Of a stretch of DNA of 64,000 nt, positions 1-11,100 are shown piece after piece. The notes below the pieces were generated by a model, which saw only the letters and a program-made list of their open reading frames with translations, was not told the origin of the DNA and did not search any database. Positions within the stretch are counted from its first letter, which is position 1. Each line of letters starts with the position of its first letter. The translations under genes were made by a program, and so were the position numbers. Origin of the DNA: Gnetum montanum (taxonomy: Eukaryota > Streptophyta > Gnetopsida > Gnetales > Gnetaceae); assembly GCA_015680685.1 (NCBI GenBank), contig MNCI01027311.1, positions 142,104 through 206,103 of the forward strand, in the 5' to 3' direction.

Positions 1-1999
1 AGTGTGATTATATGATCACACTTGTCCGTTGAAGCAATAGGTGTCCTAGTTGGGACATTGTTGCCCAGGGCAAACTAAGGCATCTTGAAATTTATGTCAA
101 ATGAACCTGTTGAAGGTGAAGAGATAGGAAGCTTGAACTAGTATACAGGAGGCCTCAGGCTACTATCTTGGATCTGGGAGATACCTGAGTTCTAGTGTTA
201 TCATAAATACAACACTATATTCCTTGCCCGTCATGTGGTCACGGGCTTTTAGAACCCACCTAGAATAGTTTACTATGCTAGAGGGTAAGTCCTATTGTGA
301 TTTTGATTTTGATTCAATCTTTGATTTTTTTATTTTTTGGTTTTTTTATCTCATGACTTAAAATGCTTGCTACTTTTTTTCTTATTGCTATATTTTCTGT
401 TGATGAAAATTTCCTTCACAATGGAGAAGGTGTATTAGCCCTAGTTCAAATAGCTCTACAAGAGTTCTCATCTGGTGAGAACATGTGTGCTAGCATCATA
501 TGGAAAATTGGAGAAAATATGAAAAATTACCCTACTAGATACTCCAAATCGTTTGTGAAGTGTTGGGATCTCTACTGGCTAGATGTTGAGTGGACATCTA
601 GGATACCTAGTGTAGAAGAAATCTCAGTCCCATTACCTCTATTTCCCATACCGTTTGTGCTAGGTAAATTGTATTACCTATTTATTTTTATGCACTTTTA
701 ATTTTTACATTTTCATCACATTGCTAATTGTTTTTTTGTTTACTACAACTACAGCTAAGTCCAAAGAGGTCACAGTCATTATCTCAAGACGCACTAAGGC
801 CAATCTTCTTTTCAAATATGGTGAGGTTAATGGTTCGCAGTGCTAGTTGTGTCATAAGTACTCAGCAAGGATAACTCAAAATCTTCAATGAGCTAGGCTC
901 TTCAACCTATTCTTGGCCATGACCCCAAGCATCCTGATAGCTGAGATGATTTCCCTTGTAGACTCTTTCACAAAGAGTGCCAACCATTTTCACACGTGAG
1001 TTCACAACATGCAAGTGATCTTTGAGATTACAGATGATCTCTTTTTAGAACTATTTGGTTTTTCCTCTAAAGGTTTACCTATAGGTGAAAAGAATAACAA
1101 GGAGCTAAACCATAGAGGAAACATTGAAGAGTGGTTGGGCACTAAGAAAGGCTCCAATGGGTATATCCATGAAGCTGGTAAAATTGTTGGTGGCCCAACA
1201 CCTCTATCCTGTCTCCCAAGCACCTGCATTTCCTAAGCTACTTTCCAAAGGAAAGGTCCTTGGGGTAGAGTAGGCTTGGATTATGAGGGATGTGATAGAG
1301 GAAGGGACACAATACAATTGGATGAAATACCTTGCTAATGGCCTACGAGCCAAAATAATCAAACTTTGTGGCAACCTCGAGGCACGCTCTCATGTACATT
1401 TTTCCTTCTTCATAGCATGTCTGCAAAGGTTTGTAGAATTTCTAGTGGTTAATGAGAATGAGCTATGGATGGTGAAAGATCACACCTACATATCCAAGCC
1501 ATGGATCTGCCATCTATTATGCATGACATGGTCACNNNNNNNNNNNNNNNNNNAAGGCTATTGGTGAGTCCTTTTTAGTAACCACCAAGGGCCACACAAG
1601 GTCATCCTACCATGTGCATGATAGTGTTGTAGAGGCTTCTCCTACCAACATAGGAAACATAGTGAGGGGGGCATGTCTCATTGCTAAAAAAATGAGATCG
1701 AAGATGCAAATTAAGAAGCCTTGCCCCATGGAGAAGCTTGTGCATGAAATTGAAGAAAGGGGCAAGAAGTTATGCCTTAGACTTAATGATGCATGATTAG
1801 AGTTTTCTAGTAAGTATACATTCTTTAGTATATTTCCTCTTTACATATATATACTATTTTTGCATATTTATTTTTTTGTTAAATGCTCTAACTTTGGTTT
1901 GTGCAGCATAGGTGAGGAGGCCCCTACCGCAAAAGAGGAGCCCATAGAGGAGGAGGTCCCTTAGCCCAAGGGACACATGACAAATGAAGACGTCACCAA
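1..1999 (+). pseudogene. Antisense gene of element E, 5' part (function unknown)
   Basis: Plus strand, antisense to E. Conserved blocks in order: around 80-280, a segment matching the antisense genes of A and C (for example WIWEIPEF against WIWDIPEY in A); an apparent intron from GTAAGTCC at about 285 to near 400; the block IALQEFSSGEN at about 450-485; a second apparent intron, GTAAATTG at about 664 to an AG near 753; then a long block to 1800 with FKYGEV, EMISLVDSF, EITDDLFLELFG, IEEWLG and YNWMKYLANGL. A third apparent intron (about 1801-1903) precedes an acidic stretch cut by the insertion of A. Stops are mostly TAG. An 18-N gap interrupts it at 1536. I do not recognise the family. It is called from conservation with A and C, not from a known domain. 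Confidence 0.65.
1536..1553. other. Assembly gap (18 N)
   Basis: A run of N inside the antisense gene of element E. The reading frame resumes after it with AIGESFLVTTKGH, which aligns to the A copy, so little sequence seems to be missing. Confidence 0.95.
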
Positions 2000-2274
2000 T
2001 GAAACACCCCAAAATTTGAAGGCATGCTTGCTTCACCAGGTCTTTGCAAATTGCGCGATGCTATGGCAGTTCTTCAGGAGAGGGACGCTCTGATGTTCAT
2101 ACTGTCTAGTCCAACAAGTTTTCTACCCCAGATGTTAACAAGCTAAATGGACTCTCTAGTCTGCCCACCTGAGTAGGTCATCCAGTCGATAACACACTTA
2201 GGAGTGGTGCATGGAATTGTTGGTGATGCTCATAATGTGCAAAGCACTTCAGAAAGTTTCTAAGTCAAGGAGTT

Positions 2275-2840
2275 TTGCTACGCTATGCTATGCTATGTAG
2301 CGTAGAAAACTCTAGAAGATGTTTGCAGGAGCGCAGTGCTATGCTATACTATGCCACTTAGCGTAGCACAACAGACTTCAAGTCCTTCAACAATGTCTCC
2401 TTTCGTCAAAAAGTGGTGAACTTGGAAAAAAGTAGGCCATGTTTGCTGCTATGGTATGCTAAGCTACATGGCATAGTGAGGCGTACCAATTTTGCAGAAC
2501 TGACAAAAGGAAACTCAAAGGGTGAGATTAGCTAGTTTGCAACCTTCGTAGTGCAAAAGACAAAGTTTACAGATTGATGACATTTTTGTGACTAAGGCCA
2601 ATCACTACGCTACGCTACGCTATGTAGCATAGCATATCAAATATGCAATAAATAGTCAACATGCTTCAAAGGTTTCTAACACATGTAGTAGGACACAACG
2701 CAAACTTATTTCTTCAAACCGGTGGCTACGCTATGCTATGCCAGGTAGCTTAGCAGAGCATAACAAGATGTTACGCTACACGAAGAATGCTACACTACAA
2801 ATCATAACAAAGTGTGGCAAGTAGTTATGCTACATCAATG
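2275..2840. repeat. CTACGCTA/TAGCGTAG dyad-word cluster in U3 of A
   Basis: Five clusters of overlapping GCTACGCTATGC and TAGCGTAGC words (near 2276-2310, 2330-2365, 2445-2490, 2605-2640 and 2720-2840) are spaced about 100-150 bp apart, all upstream of the TATA box. The same clusters are kept in the 3' LTR at about 18800-19330. They read like repeated protein-binding sites of an LTR promoter; that role is inferred. Confidence 0.6.
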
Positions 2841-3012
2841 CGCTTCACCTAATTGCATCGTTGCTCTAACAGGGCAATTAAAACATGGTAGACTTGTAAT
2901 TATGGTGTGGTAGACTCGCCCAATGGTCATGCAGGCACATGCAGCATAGACAGGTCAGCATAAGCCCAGGGCACGTGGTGTCCAAACCACATCTTTCACA
3001 CACCCTTGGTCT

Positions 3013-3020
3013 TATAAATA
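3013..3020 (+). promoter_or_regulatory. TATA box of A 5' LTR
   Basis: TATAAATA, kept in the 3' LTR at 19530-19537, about 650 bp before the LTR end. The same distance is seen in E. Confidence 0.7.
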
Positions 3021-3673
3021 CCCCAATGAGTAATGCTTGAATTCTCCTTGAGCTCCTCTCCAGCCCAGGTCCTTTGGCATTTTTAGTCAGCTAACAATTT
3101 TGTTGGCTGACAAGCAAAAATTAGCACTGTAACCTCGAGCATTGTAAGCTTTTTGTTTGACATTGCAAACAGTTAACACTCTTAGTTGGCATTTTGTTTT
3201 GCTATTTTCTACCACCTTGGTAGTGCTTTGCATTGTTAATTCCTGAGTCCACGTTCAAGCAATCATCTTGCTCTACATGTCTTGGTTACTCTCAGGATCT
3301 TTGCACTTCTCAGTGCTGTGCAACCAATTATATCCATTTTGATAGAGCGAAGTCGTAGCTTCAAAGCAGTGCATTTTTCTAACTACATTTTACTATCTCT
3401 CCTACTTGTTATCACATTTTACACTACTTTATGTTTCTATCTCTTTTTCATTTAAGCATTACTTCACACTATTAGCCTCATTTTCAAATCACACATTGCA
3501 AAAGGCTATATTAACGTTGACTAAGTAACTATCTAATTGACCAGACCATTCAAGGTGCACTGTTTCCACTTTATCTAGCATAGCCCTCCCATGGAAATGG
3601 GGTTAAGACTGTTAATGGCTGTTGATCCCTCAGTGTTTTCTAAGCATCGACGTTTTCGATTGCTATAGTTTTC

Positions 3674-3692
3674 TAGTGCTTGAAGGAGGGCC
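3674..3692 (+). other. Primer-binding-site-like block of A
   Basis: TAGTGCTTGAAGGAGGGCC, six bases inside the 5' LTR end. The same block occurs at the same place in B (29195), C (47060) and E (26339, minus). Position and conservation argue for the tRNA primer site. I cannot name the tRNA, and A, C and E lack the usual TGG start. Confidence 0.55.
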
Positions 3693-3738
3693 TTTTTGGT
3701 GTGTTTTCCACATGTCATAATAGTCTTGTAAGCCTTCT

Positions 3739-4014
3739 ACACCATAATATGCATTAGCATAAAATTGACACCCATCTATGATTTTTTACGCATCGTGTGA
3801 TGCAGATCAGTCACCTCGATGGTTCCTCGGGAACCCTACAGGACATAGATCCTACAGTCGCCAGCTGACTTGCCTATCTTATGGTATTCTTGCACATGTT
3901 ATATACCCTATCATGCACTAGCATAAATGTGACACCCTTTTGTGGTTGTTTACGCATCATGTGGTACAAATTGGCCACCTCAACGGTTCCTCGGGAGCCC
4001 AGCAAGACATAAAG
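3739..4014 (+). repeat. Duplicated leader unit with hairpin in A
   Basis: Two diverged copies of a roughly 115-bp unit (about 3739-3852 and 3897-4014) in the untranslated leader. Each has the segment GACACCC...TTTACGCATC followed by GGTTCCTCGGGA. In the first copy this forms a 6-bp stem with a three-base loop (GGTTCC TCG GGAACC). A leader hairpin between primer site and gag could act in RNA packaging or dimerisation; that is inference. Confidence 0.5.
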
Positions 4015-4122
4015 CTTTTTTGATTGCTTTCCAATTTCTTCATTTTTTCTCATCTGCAAAATTGTTTATCTTTCCAATTCCTTTGGTTTCTTCATTTTCC
4101 AAAAATTCCTAGCTTAGTAATA

Positions 4123-7100
4123 ATGAATTCTGTAACTACTACTGCTAACACCTTTAATGTCGAGGTTCCCATCACGGTTCAAGGCATCACCAGTGCCGAA
4201 CAACCGCTTAACCTGATGTTGGAAACACATCAATCCCTCAGGATCTAGAACCAGGGACATGAGGGCTTGGCCCAACAACATGAGCACTATAACTTCCTAT
4301 GTTCAAAGGTTCAGGTGAACCTACCTTTGGATGTACATGAGTTCAAAGCAAAATGTAGCTTTGAGTTCGCTTACTGCGATGGGAAGGAGTTTGTTCCCAC
4401 TCCTGGCGCTTCCATACCTTTAACACAGAAAAACCAAAGGCTTCTAGACTAGCTAATCTAGTTGTCTAGGCTTAGGGAGAAACAATACACAATGTCTAAC
4501 CAAGATGATTCCTTCCAAGACAGATAGGAGGAACTTGATTCCCAATCTGATGAGGAAGATCAAGCCAACCCCATTCCTGTCCCTTCTACCTAGTCCTTCT
4601 GGGCCAATCCGTTGTCTCTCACTGCTCTCTTTATGATTGCGCCTACACTTCCACAGCCTACAACTACAACTGCAATGGGTAGCCATGTCACCTTCCCGGC
4701 ATGCCAATGCCCTAATTCCCCTGTTTCATTTGCGACAACTATGCCTCTGCAAACTGTTCATCAATCCATTCCTATAGCACATCACACATCAGTCACGGCT
4801 ACCCTACCACATGTTCATGCTATACCTACTTTATAGTTGTACAGAACTTCTATTTTCATTCCTACGTTCATGTCTATTCCACCCATTGCAGTGGGTCTAG
4901 GCTCATCCACATGGTGGATCCCACTCACTTCTTCGCCTATTCTACAACCATCGCAGATGTCTCATTTTGTTCACCCTCAAACCTATCAAACCCCACAAAT
5001 GGTACAATCCAACATGAGGCTATGGTCTATGCTGCCAGTGACACAAGCGGTCTATCCGATGGCCCAACCTATGGTTGCTGCTCCAACAGCACCACCTTCC
5101 AAGTGGTGGAAAACACAAGAAGCATCGTTCACGAGGGTTATCCCAATTGTACCGCCAATGGATCATGTTGCCACCCCTACCATTCCACAATGGGAACTAC
5201 CTCAGTAGTTCCCCAACCATCCACAATGTCATAGGATTTGGACCAAGCATTCCAGCTTATCCAGACCCTCACCGAGGAAATAAAACACATCAAAGCTATT
5301 GGGTTATACACGGTACAAGTCATGGAATTTTACCAAGATGACCCCATTAGCCCTGCAATCCCTACTTTGATGTTACCCCTAGGGATGTTCGTCCACCACT
5401 TCACGAAGTACGATGGGGAGGGAGATCCTAATGTACATCTTGTTACCTTTAGGTCTGAGTCCCTTCTATTGCAACAATGGCCACACACAATCATTTGTGT
5501 CTTTCCCATGTCCCTAACTGAAAGGGCTTTAGATTGGTACTGTTCTTTGCAACACTCATCTATTTCAACTCTAGAAGAGCTCCTGACCTAGTTCGTGATG
5601 CGATTTAAGCACAACTTGAAGGAGAAAATAATGCTGGATCAGTTGATGAGCATGAAGCAAGACCCTTTAGAGCCAGTTCAAAAATTCATTTAGCGATGAA
5701 GTGTAACCCTTAACAAAATCCATGAGCCCATCGTAGAGGCCCACCTGCTGGCCATCTTTAAGGGTGCAGTGAATGACTTTATCAAGTCCAAAATGTACTA
5801 CCTCACCTCTTGCACTCTTAGTCAAGCCTTCGCTCAAACTAAGAGTATATAGGATGCGACTGAGGCAAGCAAAGGCTCAGCCTACATTGCCTACAAAAAC
5901 AACTTCATAAAGAAGGACAAGGGTATGGTCCCAACAACCACAGTGGCTGCTATGGTGACTGAGGCCAAGCCCAAACCTAGTAACAATGGTAACAAGAATA
6001 AGAAAAAACTAGCAGCACTCATAGCCAACCCCATGCCCAAATAGGGCCATGGACCACAACCTGCTATACTTGCATCCAAGACATCTGCACAACCCAAACC
6101 AAACTTTGAGCATAAAAATTACTCAAAGGACACCCCACTACCTCTCAACCCTTCGAAACTTCCGAAGTAGCTATTGGCGACAGGGCATATTCAATACAAG
6201 AAAATGTCAGAAGAAGGAATTAGGAGACATCAATGCTACTGCAAGCTCATTAGGAACCATTCTTTGACCCTGCCCAATGAGCCCCCAATTCCTAAGGATT
6301 TTAGGCTAGATAGGTTTTGTGACTATCACCAACAGTGTGGTAACAACACAGATTACTGTCTGGCATTGTAGGATGACATCTAGAGATTGATCAATTAGGG
6401 AAAGCTGGTATTGGATGAAAGCAACCCAATATGCCCTAAAAACCAATTTATGCATGTCTACATAGACCCCCTCAGAGCCAAAAATGTTGGTTATGTCATC
6501 AATGCCATTAGCATTGACAATGATCCTAGGCCACCCCAACAACCATTTGTGGTCCGAGTACCTCAACATAGTGCACCAGCACCACTAGCGGCTGGCCAAA
6601 GCTTGCAATAGNGGATTCCCTCACTCAGGTAAAGTAAGTCCTAAAACAAAAAAACACTACATTGAGCTTGTATGACCTAATCATGATGTTTGTCCCACAT
6701 CGTAAGGCTTTGATCCACATGTTGACAGCGATTCTAGTCAACGAAGACATGCTGACGAAAGAGGAAGCGATCCACTCGGTCATGGTTCCCTCTGCACCTA
6801 CAGAATTATAATTGTCTCAACTGACTTTCAATGATGACTCTATTAGGGAAGATTCCAAGAGGGGTTAGGTGACTACGAAAACTCTTTTCATCACAATTTG
6901 GGTTGGCCAACACTGGATCCGAAGGATACACATTGATGATGGGGCTACCACAAATGTCATCCCCTTTCCTATTGTGGACAAGTTGGGCTTGGTTGACCAA
7001 ATCAAACTCACAATGATGTCATGCTTGAGGTCATTCAATGGGGCACGTGTCCTGGTGAAGGGCATGGTTCACATAGACTTCGTGATAGGGGACTAGTTCC

Positions 7101-7460
7101 CCACAAACACAACATTCATCATGGTCGAGAAAATGCCCGGGTTTAACCTAATCTTGGGGAGGTCGTGTTTAGTGCAACTTAGGGCTATCTCTTTGCCCAT
7201 TCACCAGGAAATCCACCTACCATACGTAGGTAGGGAGATGGTAATCCATGGTGACGAGGTAGCAACCCAAGAAATCAACAACATAGACATGAAGCAGGGC
7301 TCATAGGTCATAACCTCATGAAATGCTTGCTTACGCACACATTAACCACCCAGTGGGAGAATTGACTCAGCAAGCTAGTTCCCAAAATGAAAGCATGTGG
7401 GTTGAGTTGCCCTTCCAAGTAGGGGACAATGATGCAAACAAAAACCTTGGCAAAGCACCT
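4123..7460 (+). pseudogene. gag-protease of element A
   Basis: Gag builds the virus-like particle; the aspartic protease cleaves the polyprotein. The ATG at 4123 opens MNSVTTTANTFNVEV, alike in E. A Pro/Gln-rich N-terminal half runs to about 5207, then one frameshift near 5225. Next is the gag core with FTKYDGEGDPNVHLVTF (about 5395-5447) and MSLTERALDWY. A CDYHQQCGNNTDYC zinc motif follows near 6320 (Asn where B has His), then the protease with IHIDDGATTNV near 6930 and FNLILGRSCL. Apart from the frameshift and a frame change at the single N (6612), the frame is broken almost only by TAG (about eight) and one TGA, no TAA. The TAGs fall where sister copies have Gln, so decay is mainly by C-to-T change. 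Confidence 0.85.
6612..6612. other. Single-N assembly join in A gag
   Basis: One N where the reading frame changes from the gag frame to the protease frame. Other single N positions in the window are flanked by duplicated or inverted sequence; none is obvious here, so the amount of missing sequence is unknown. Confidence 0.6.
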
Positions 7461-7654
7461 CAGCCTTACGTCCTGCTCAACTAACGATGGGTCAAGAAGC
7501 AGCTAGGCATAGCGTAGCAACCCCACTGCTTCCTACCTAGTTGCCATTCTTTGCACAGTTTGCACAGTACCACCTTTCGTTGTTTACAATGCATCTATCT
7601 ACATAAGTTACCAATTAGCCGTTGTTTAGGTTGTTGATGAATCATCTTTTTGGC

Positions 7655-7995
7655 ATGCTATGCTATGGCCCGAAACAATATAAAACTAGCAATGGCCCAA
7701 AATAGCCTAAAACTAGTAATGGCCCAAAATGGCCTAAAACTATCTAACACCCGAAACAGCCTAACACTAGCAACGGGTTGGCCTCTGTTCAAGTTATTAA
7801 TGTATCATCTCTTGGGCATGCTACGCTATGGCCCGAAATAGCCTAAAACTAGCAATGGCCTAAAACAGCCTAAAACTAGCTAAGGCTCGAAATGGCCTAA
7901 AACTAGCAGTGGCCTGAAATGGTCTAAAACTATCAATGGCCTGAAATGACCTAAAACTAGTAGTAGCCCGAAATGGCTTAAAACTAGCACATGAA
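7655..7995 (+). repeat. TAAACTAGC array 1 of A (protease/spacer border)
   Basis: About ten imperfect tandem units of roughly 25-30 bp built on GGCCCGAAATAGCCTAAAACTAGCAA, on the gag-pol sense strand, directly after the end of gag-protease. It is interrupted by GCTACGCTATGG words that are typical of this element's LTR. Related arrays occupy the same position in B, C and E. Confidence 0.8.
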
Positions 7996-8155
7996 AATTT
8001 TACACAAAACATAGCACGTAGATAGTGCACAAGTTAACATAGAATCAATTTATTTTCCGAAATTCTCTTCTTTATTCAAAACTTTTATCTTTTGGACAAT
8101 GTTTGCAAAAAAAATTTACAAAAATTTGAAATTTCAAAAAAAGAATCCCATGCTG

Positions 8156-11100
8156 TCATGGGTTGTCCATGTTTGCATCATCTTTTCCATTCATCTCTAC
8201 ATCATTCCCTTTTGCATCACCTTCCCATGCGTTGTCCTCTACCGATTCTTCATTCCCTTCCTCTATAGGCCCTATGCCCTCAACTGGAGCCTACATTGTA
8301 GGAATGAAGTGGTCAGCTAAACCAATGCACACAAGCTACAATAGAGCATGAACATTAATACAATAGAAAGCGACTAACCTGAGAAGGGCCTGCGTCTGCC
8401 TCGAAGGGTATCTGGTCTAAACCAATCCCAGGGCGATGCCAGACCTCCTCTATCGTAATGTCCACCCAATGCCTATTGCTTGGTTCAACGTCCACAACAG
8501 CTCTCTCCCTTTCGGTAGTTGTCCACCTTGGTGGTCTTGGAGAAAAGGAGACTATCACGATCTCCCCTATGGGAAGGTCCACATTCTAGTCAGGAGATTC
8601 TATAACCTTTACCTACCCTTTGAACTTGGCAAAGGCCTCAAAATTTTTGATGACATTTACGAATTCTTTATATATAAACACCTCCATAGCAACGTCCCTA
8701 TATAGTTTATGATCGATAGCATTCTCTAGTTTATACATGTGTTTGTGGTTTTTCTGGGATTTCCCCCATTCGTAAACCTTGGCATTGAAATCTTTTAAAT
8801 CCTGACACTTATGGACCAACAAGTCCATTTGCATCCAGTGTTCTAATATTTCGTGGGTGGCTTTGACATTTTGACATGCAAGGGTTCAAAATCTAGTGTA
8901 GTCTATCATAGCCATGTGCCAGTCCTCATTATTAGTGTCATGGGCTATGAGTAATTTTTTCCCTGACTTGAGATCCTCCACCTTGGCACTCAGGTCGACC
9001 TCCCTTTGCTTAGCCTTTTTGACTCACGTCCATAGGTCCTTGTTGACATGCTTACACTCCCATAAGGAGCATGATGAGTGCAAAGCACATTTGCAAGCTT
9101 CATTGTATGTGTGAAAAGACACCTTGGTCACCTCAGGCAGGAATGTAGGCACGGCACCGACTTTCAAAGGCCGTGTCAGGTCCCATTTGAGCCGAGAGGC
9201 TACCATGACACAAAGAGCATAGAAATCATGTTAGCATAGCAAGATTAGCAAGCTCAACGAATTGTAGCGTAGCAACATGAGAGAACCTAATACTACTACT
9301 TACCCACATTAGGGTCCACCTGCTAAAGATAGCTGACCATGCCATTGACAATTCCCTGCATGAATGTAAACTTATTAAGGATGTTAACCCATGATTTCGT
9401 ACAAATTGGAGGGGGTCCTATAGCACCAACAGTAGTTCCTGTTACATAACTAAAAATATTATCAATGGCTGAAATGAGCTATGACAAGGCAGACACATTG
9501 CCAAACTCACCAGCGTTTAGTTTTGGTCTCCCTTCTTGCTAATGCAAAACGATGGTAACAGCCTTGGCAGAAGTCCCTGCCAAGTCTGTATAGGCCTCTT
9601 CTTCATGCATTGGTGCCTTTCCCTTTGAGAGACTAGTGTCTTTTTTATTCAAAGGAGACTCTTCCCTCATCTCCAAAAAGACCCTCCTTGTTAGTAGAAG
9701 GACTCTGCCTGATAATGAGAGCCCCTACCCTAGTGATAGAAGTTCTTTCCTTCTTGACCAAGGCCCTTCTCTCTAAGACTGGGGCCTCCATGTCTTTATT
9801 TTTCATCCCCATCTTAGCGGCTGAAACCTCTTCGTTGCCTTCTTCTTCTTCTTCTTATTCTACTAGTTAAGAAACATGTTTACATTAGCACAAAATAAGT
9901 TAGCTTAAAGTAGGTGCAGACATCAAGAAGGTAAGTATCAAACAAAGGAATTTACCAATGGGGGGTTGCATCCTCTATAGTTTAAGATGTAATCTCCGCC
10001 CCTTCTCTTCCTCCACATGAAGGGTTTCCTTAACTGGAGGAGGCCTCTTCTATTGCAACTTTCTAGCCACAGTCTTGGCTATGAAACGCTCCACCAGTGA
10101 CATGCTTCTGGCTATAGCAGAGGGTGCCTCTCCTATGCTATCTTGGCCATGAAAGTTGTGGGCCCCCTAATTCTTAGCTATCATAGAGAATGACTTCCAA
10201 ATTATTTTTAGGGGATCTTGGGCTCGGGTGGTCTAGAGGATCTAGCAAATCCATAGACTAGAAATCTGGTTGCGATTCTGCATGACCTAGGCCCCATTCC
10301 CATGAACCACTAGAAACTCCACAAAACACTTTAGATAGGTTATGTAAATGGCATAATGTATATTGGAATGGGGCTCCAATTTCTTATGAAGCCCCAAGAT
10401 TTCGGTCTGCAAGCCTTTATATAGAAACCTATCCTAGTTGTAATAGGACCCCTCTCTCATAACCTCATGCATTATCCAGGCCTGCTCAATCCCCAAGATC
10501 TTCCCTTGGGAAAGCAGCTGGGGGAATGCATGGGCATGGAAGACAGGGTAAACCCCCTTGGCAAGTTCTTCTTTAAGCTTCTTCATGGGAAGCCCCTTTC
10601 ACTCCTTAGCAATCCCTAACCACTCTTGAATGTCCTTCTTTTGAAAGATCAACTCCTTCTTGCCCTTTGACCCTATGAGGATGCCATCAGCAGGGACATT
10701 GAAAAGGTCCACAAACAATTGGTCATTGATTTCAATGAACACCCGTACACCCTGTATGTGTGTGCAGAAGTAGCTCTCCTTGTCAGAAAATGAGTCAATC
10801 AAGGAGAACATCTCGGTGGTAGGAACACTTGGATTTGGGGCCAAGAATAAATCCATAAGCCCAGCCTTTTGGATTTTCTAGACCAAGGAGTCTAAGGCCA
10901 CACCATTTATCCAGTGTTGGCTCGTATCTACTTCTCCATACTTGAAGTAGATGTTTGCATCCTGTGTCTCGGTGGTTACCACCATCATCTCCCGAGGCTT
11001 CTTCACCCCTATAATAGTTTTCACAAGAGACATTTAGCATAAAAATACAGAAAATTCAAAGATTGCAAAGATTCTTGAGCATGAAACACTTATTATTTAG

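Larger units (their letters stand above)
2000..3667 (+). repeat. 5' LTR of element A
   Basis: Starts TGAAACACC and ends TTGCTATA; pairs with 18521-20172 over its whole length with scattered, mostly transition differences (by eye around one in ten bases). The U3 part (about 2275-2840) is packed with dyad-symmetric words of the CTACGCTA/TAGCGTAG type. A TATA box lies at 3013. The U5 end is shared in style with C (both contain a GACCAG/GGACCAG-type stretch before the end). Confidence 0.88.

Noticed and set aside
1002-1229. 75-codon minus-strand frame mirrored by a plus frame
   Set aside because: The plus frame carries the conserved antisense-gene block; the minus one is its shadow.
1995-1999. 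Target duplication of A (ACCAA / GCTAA)
   Set aside because: Only three of five bases agree; LTR limits rest on LTR comparison, not on this.
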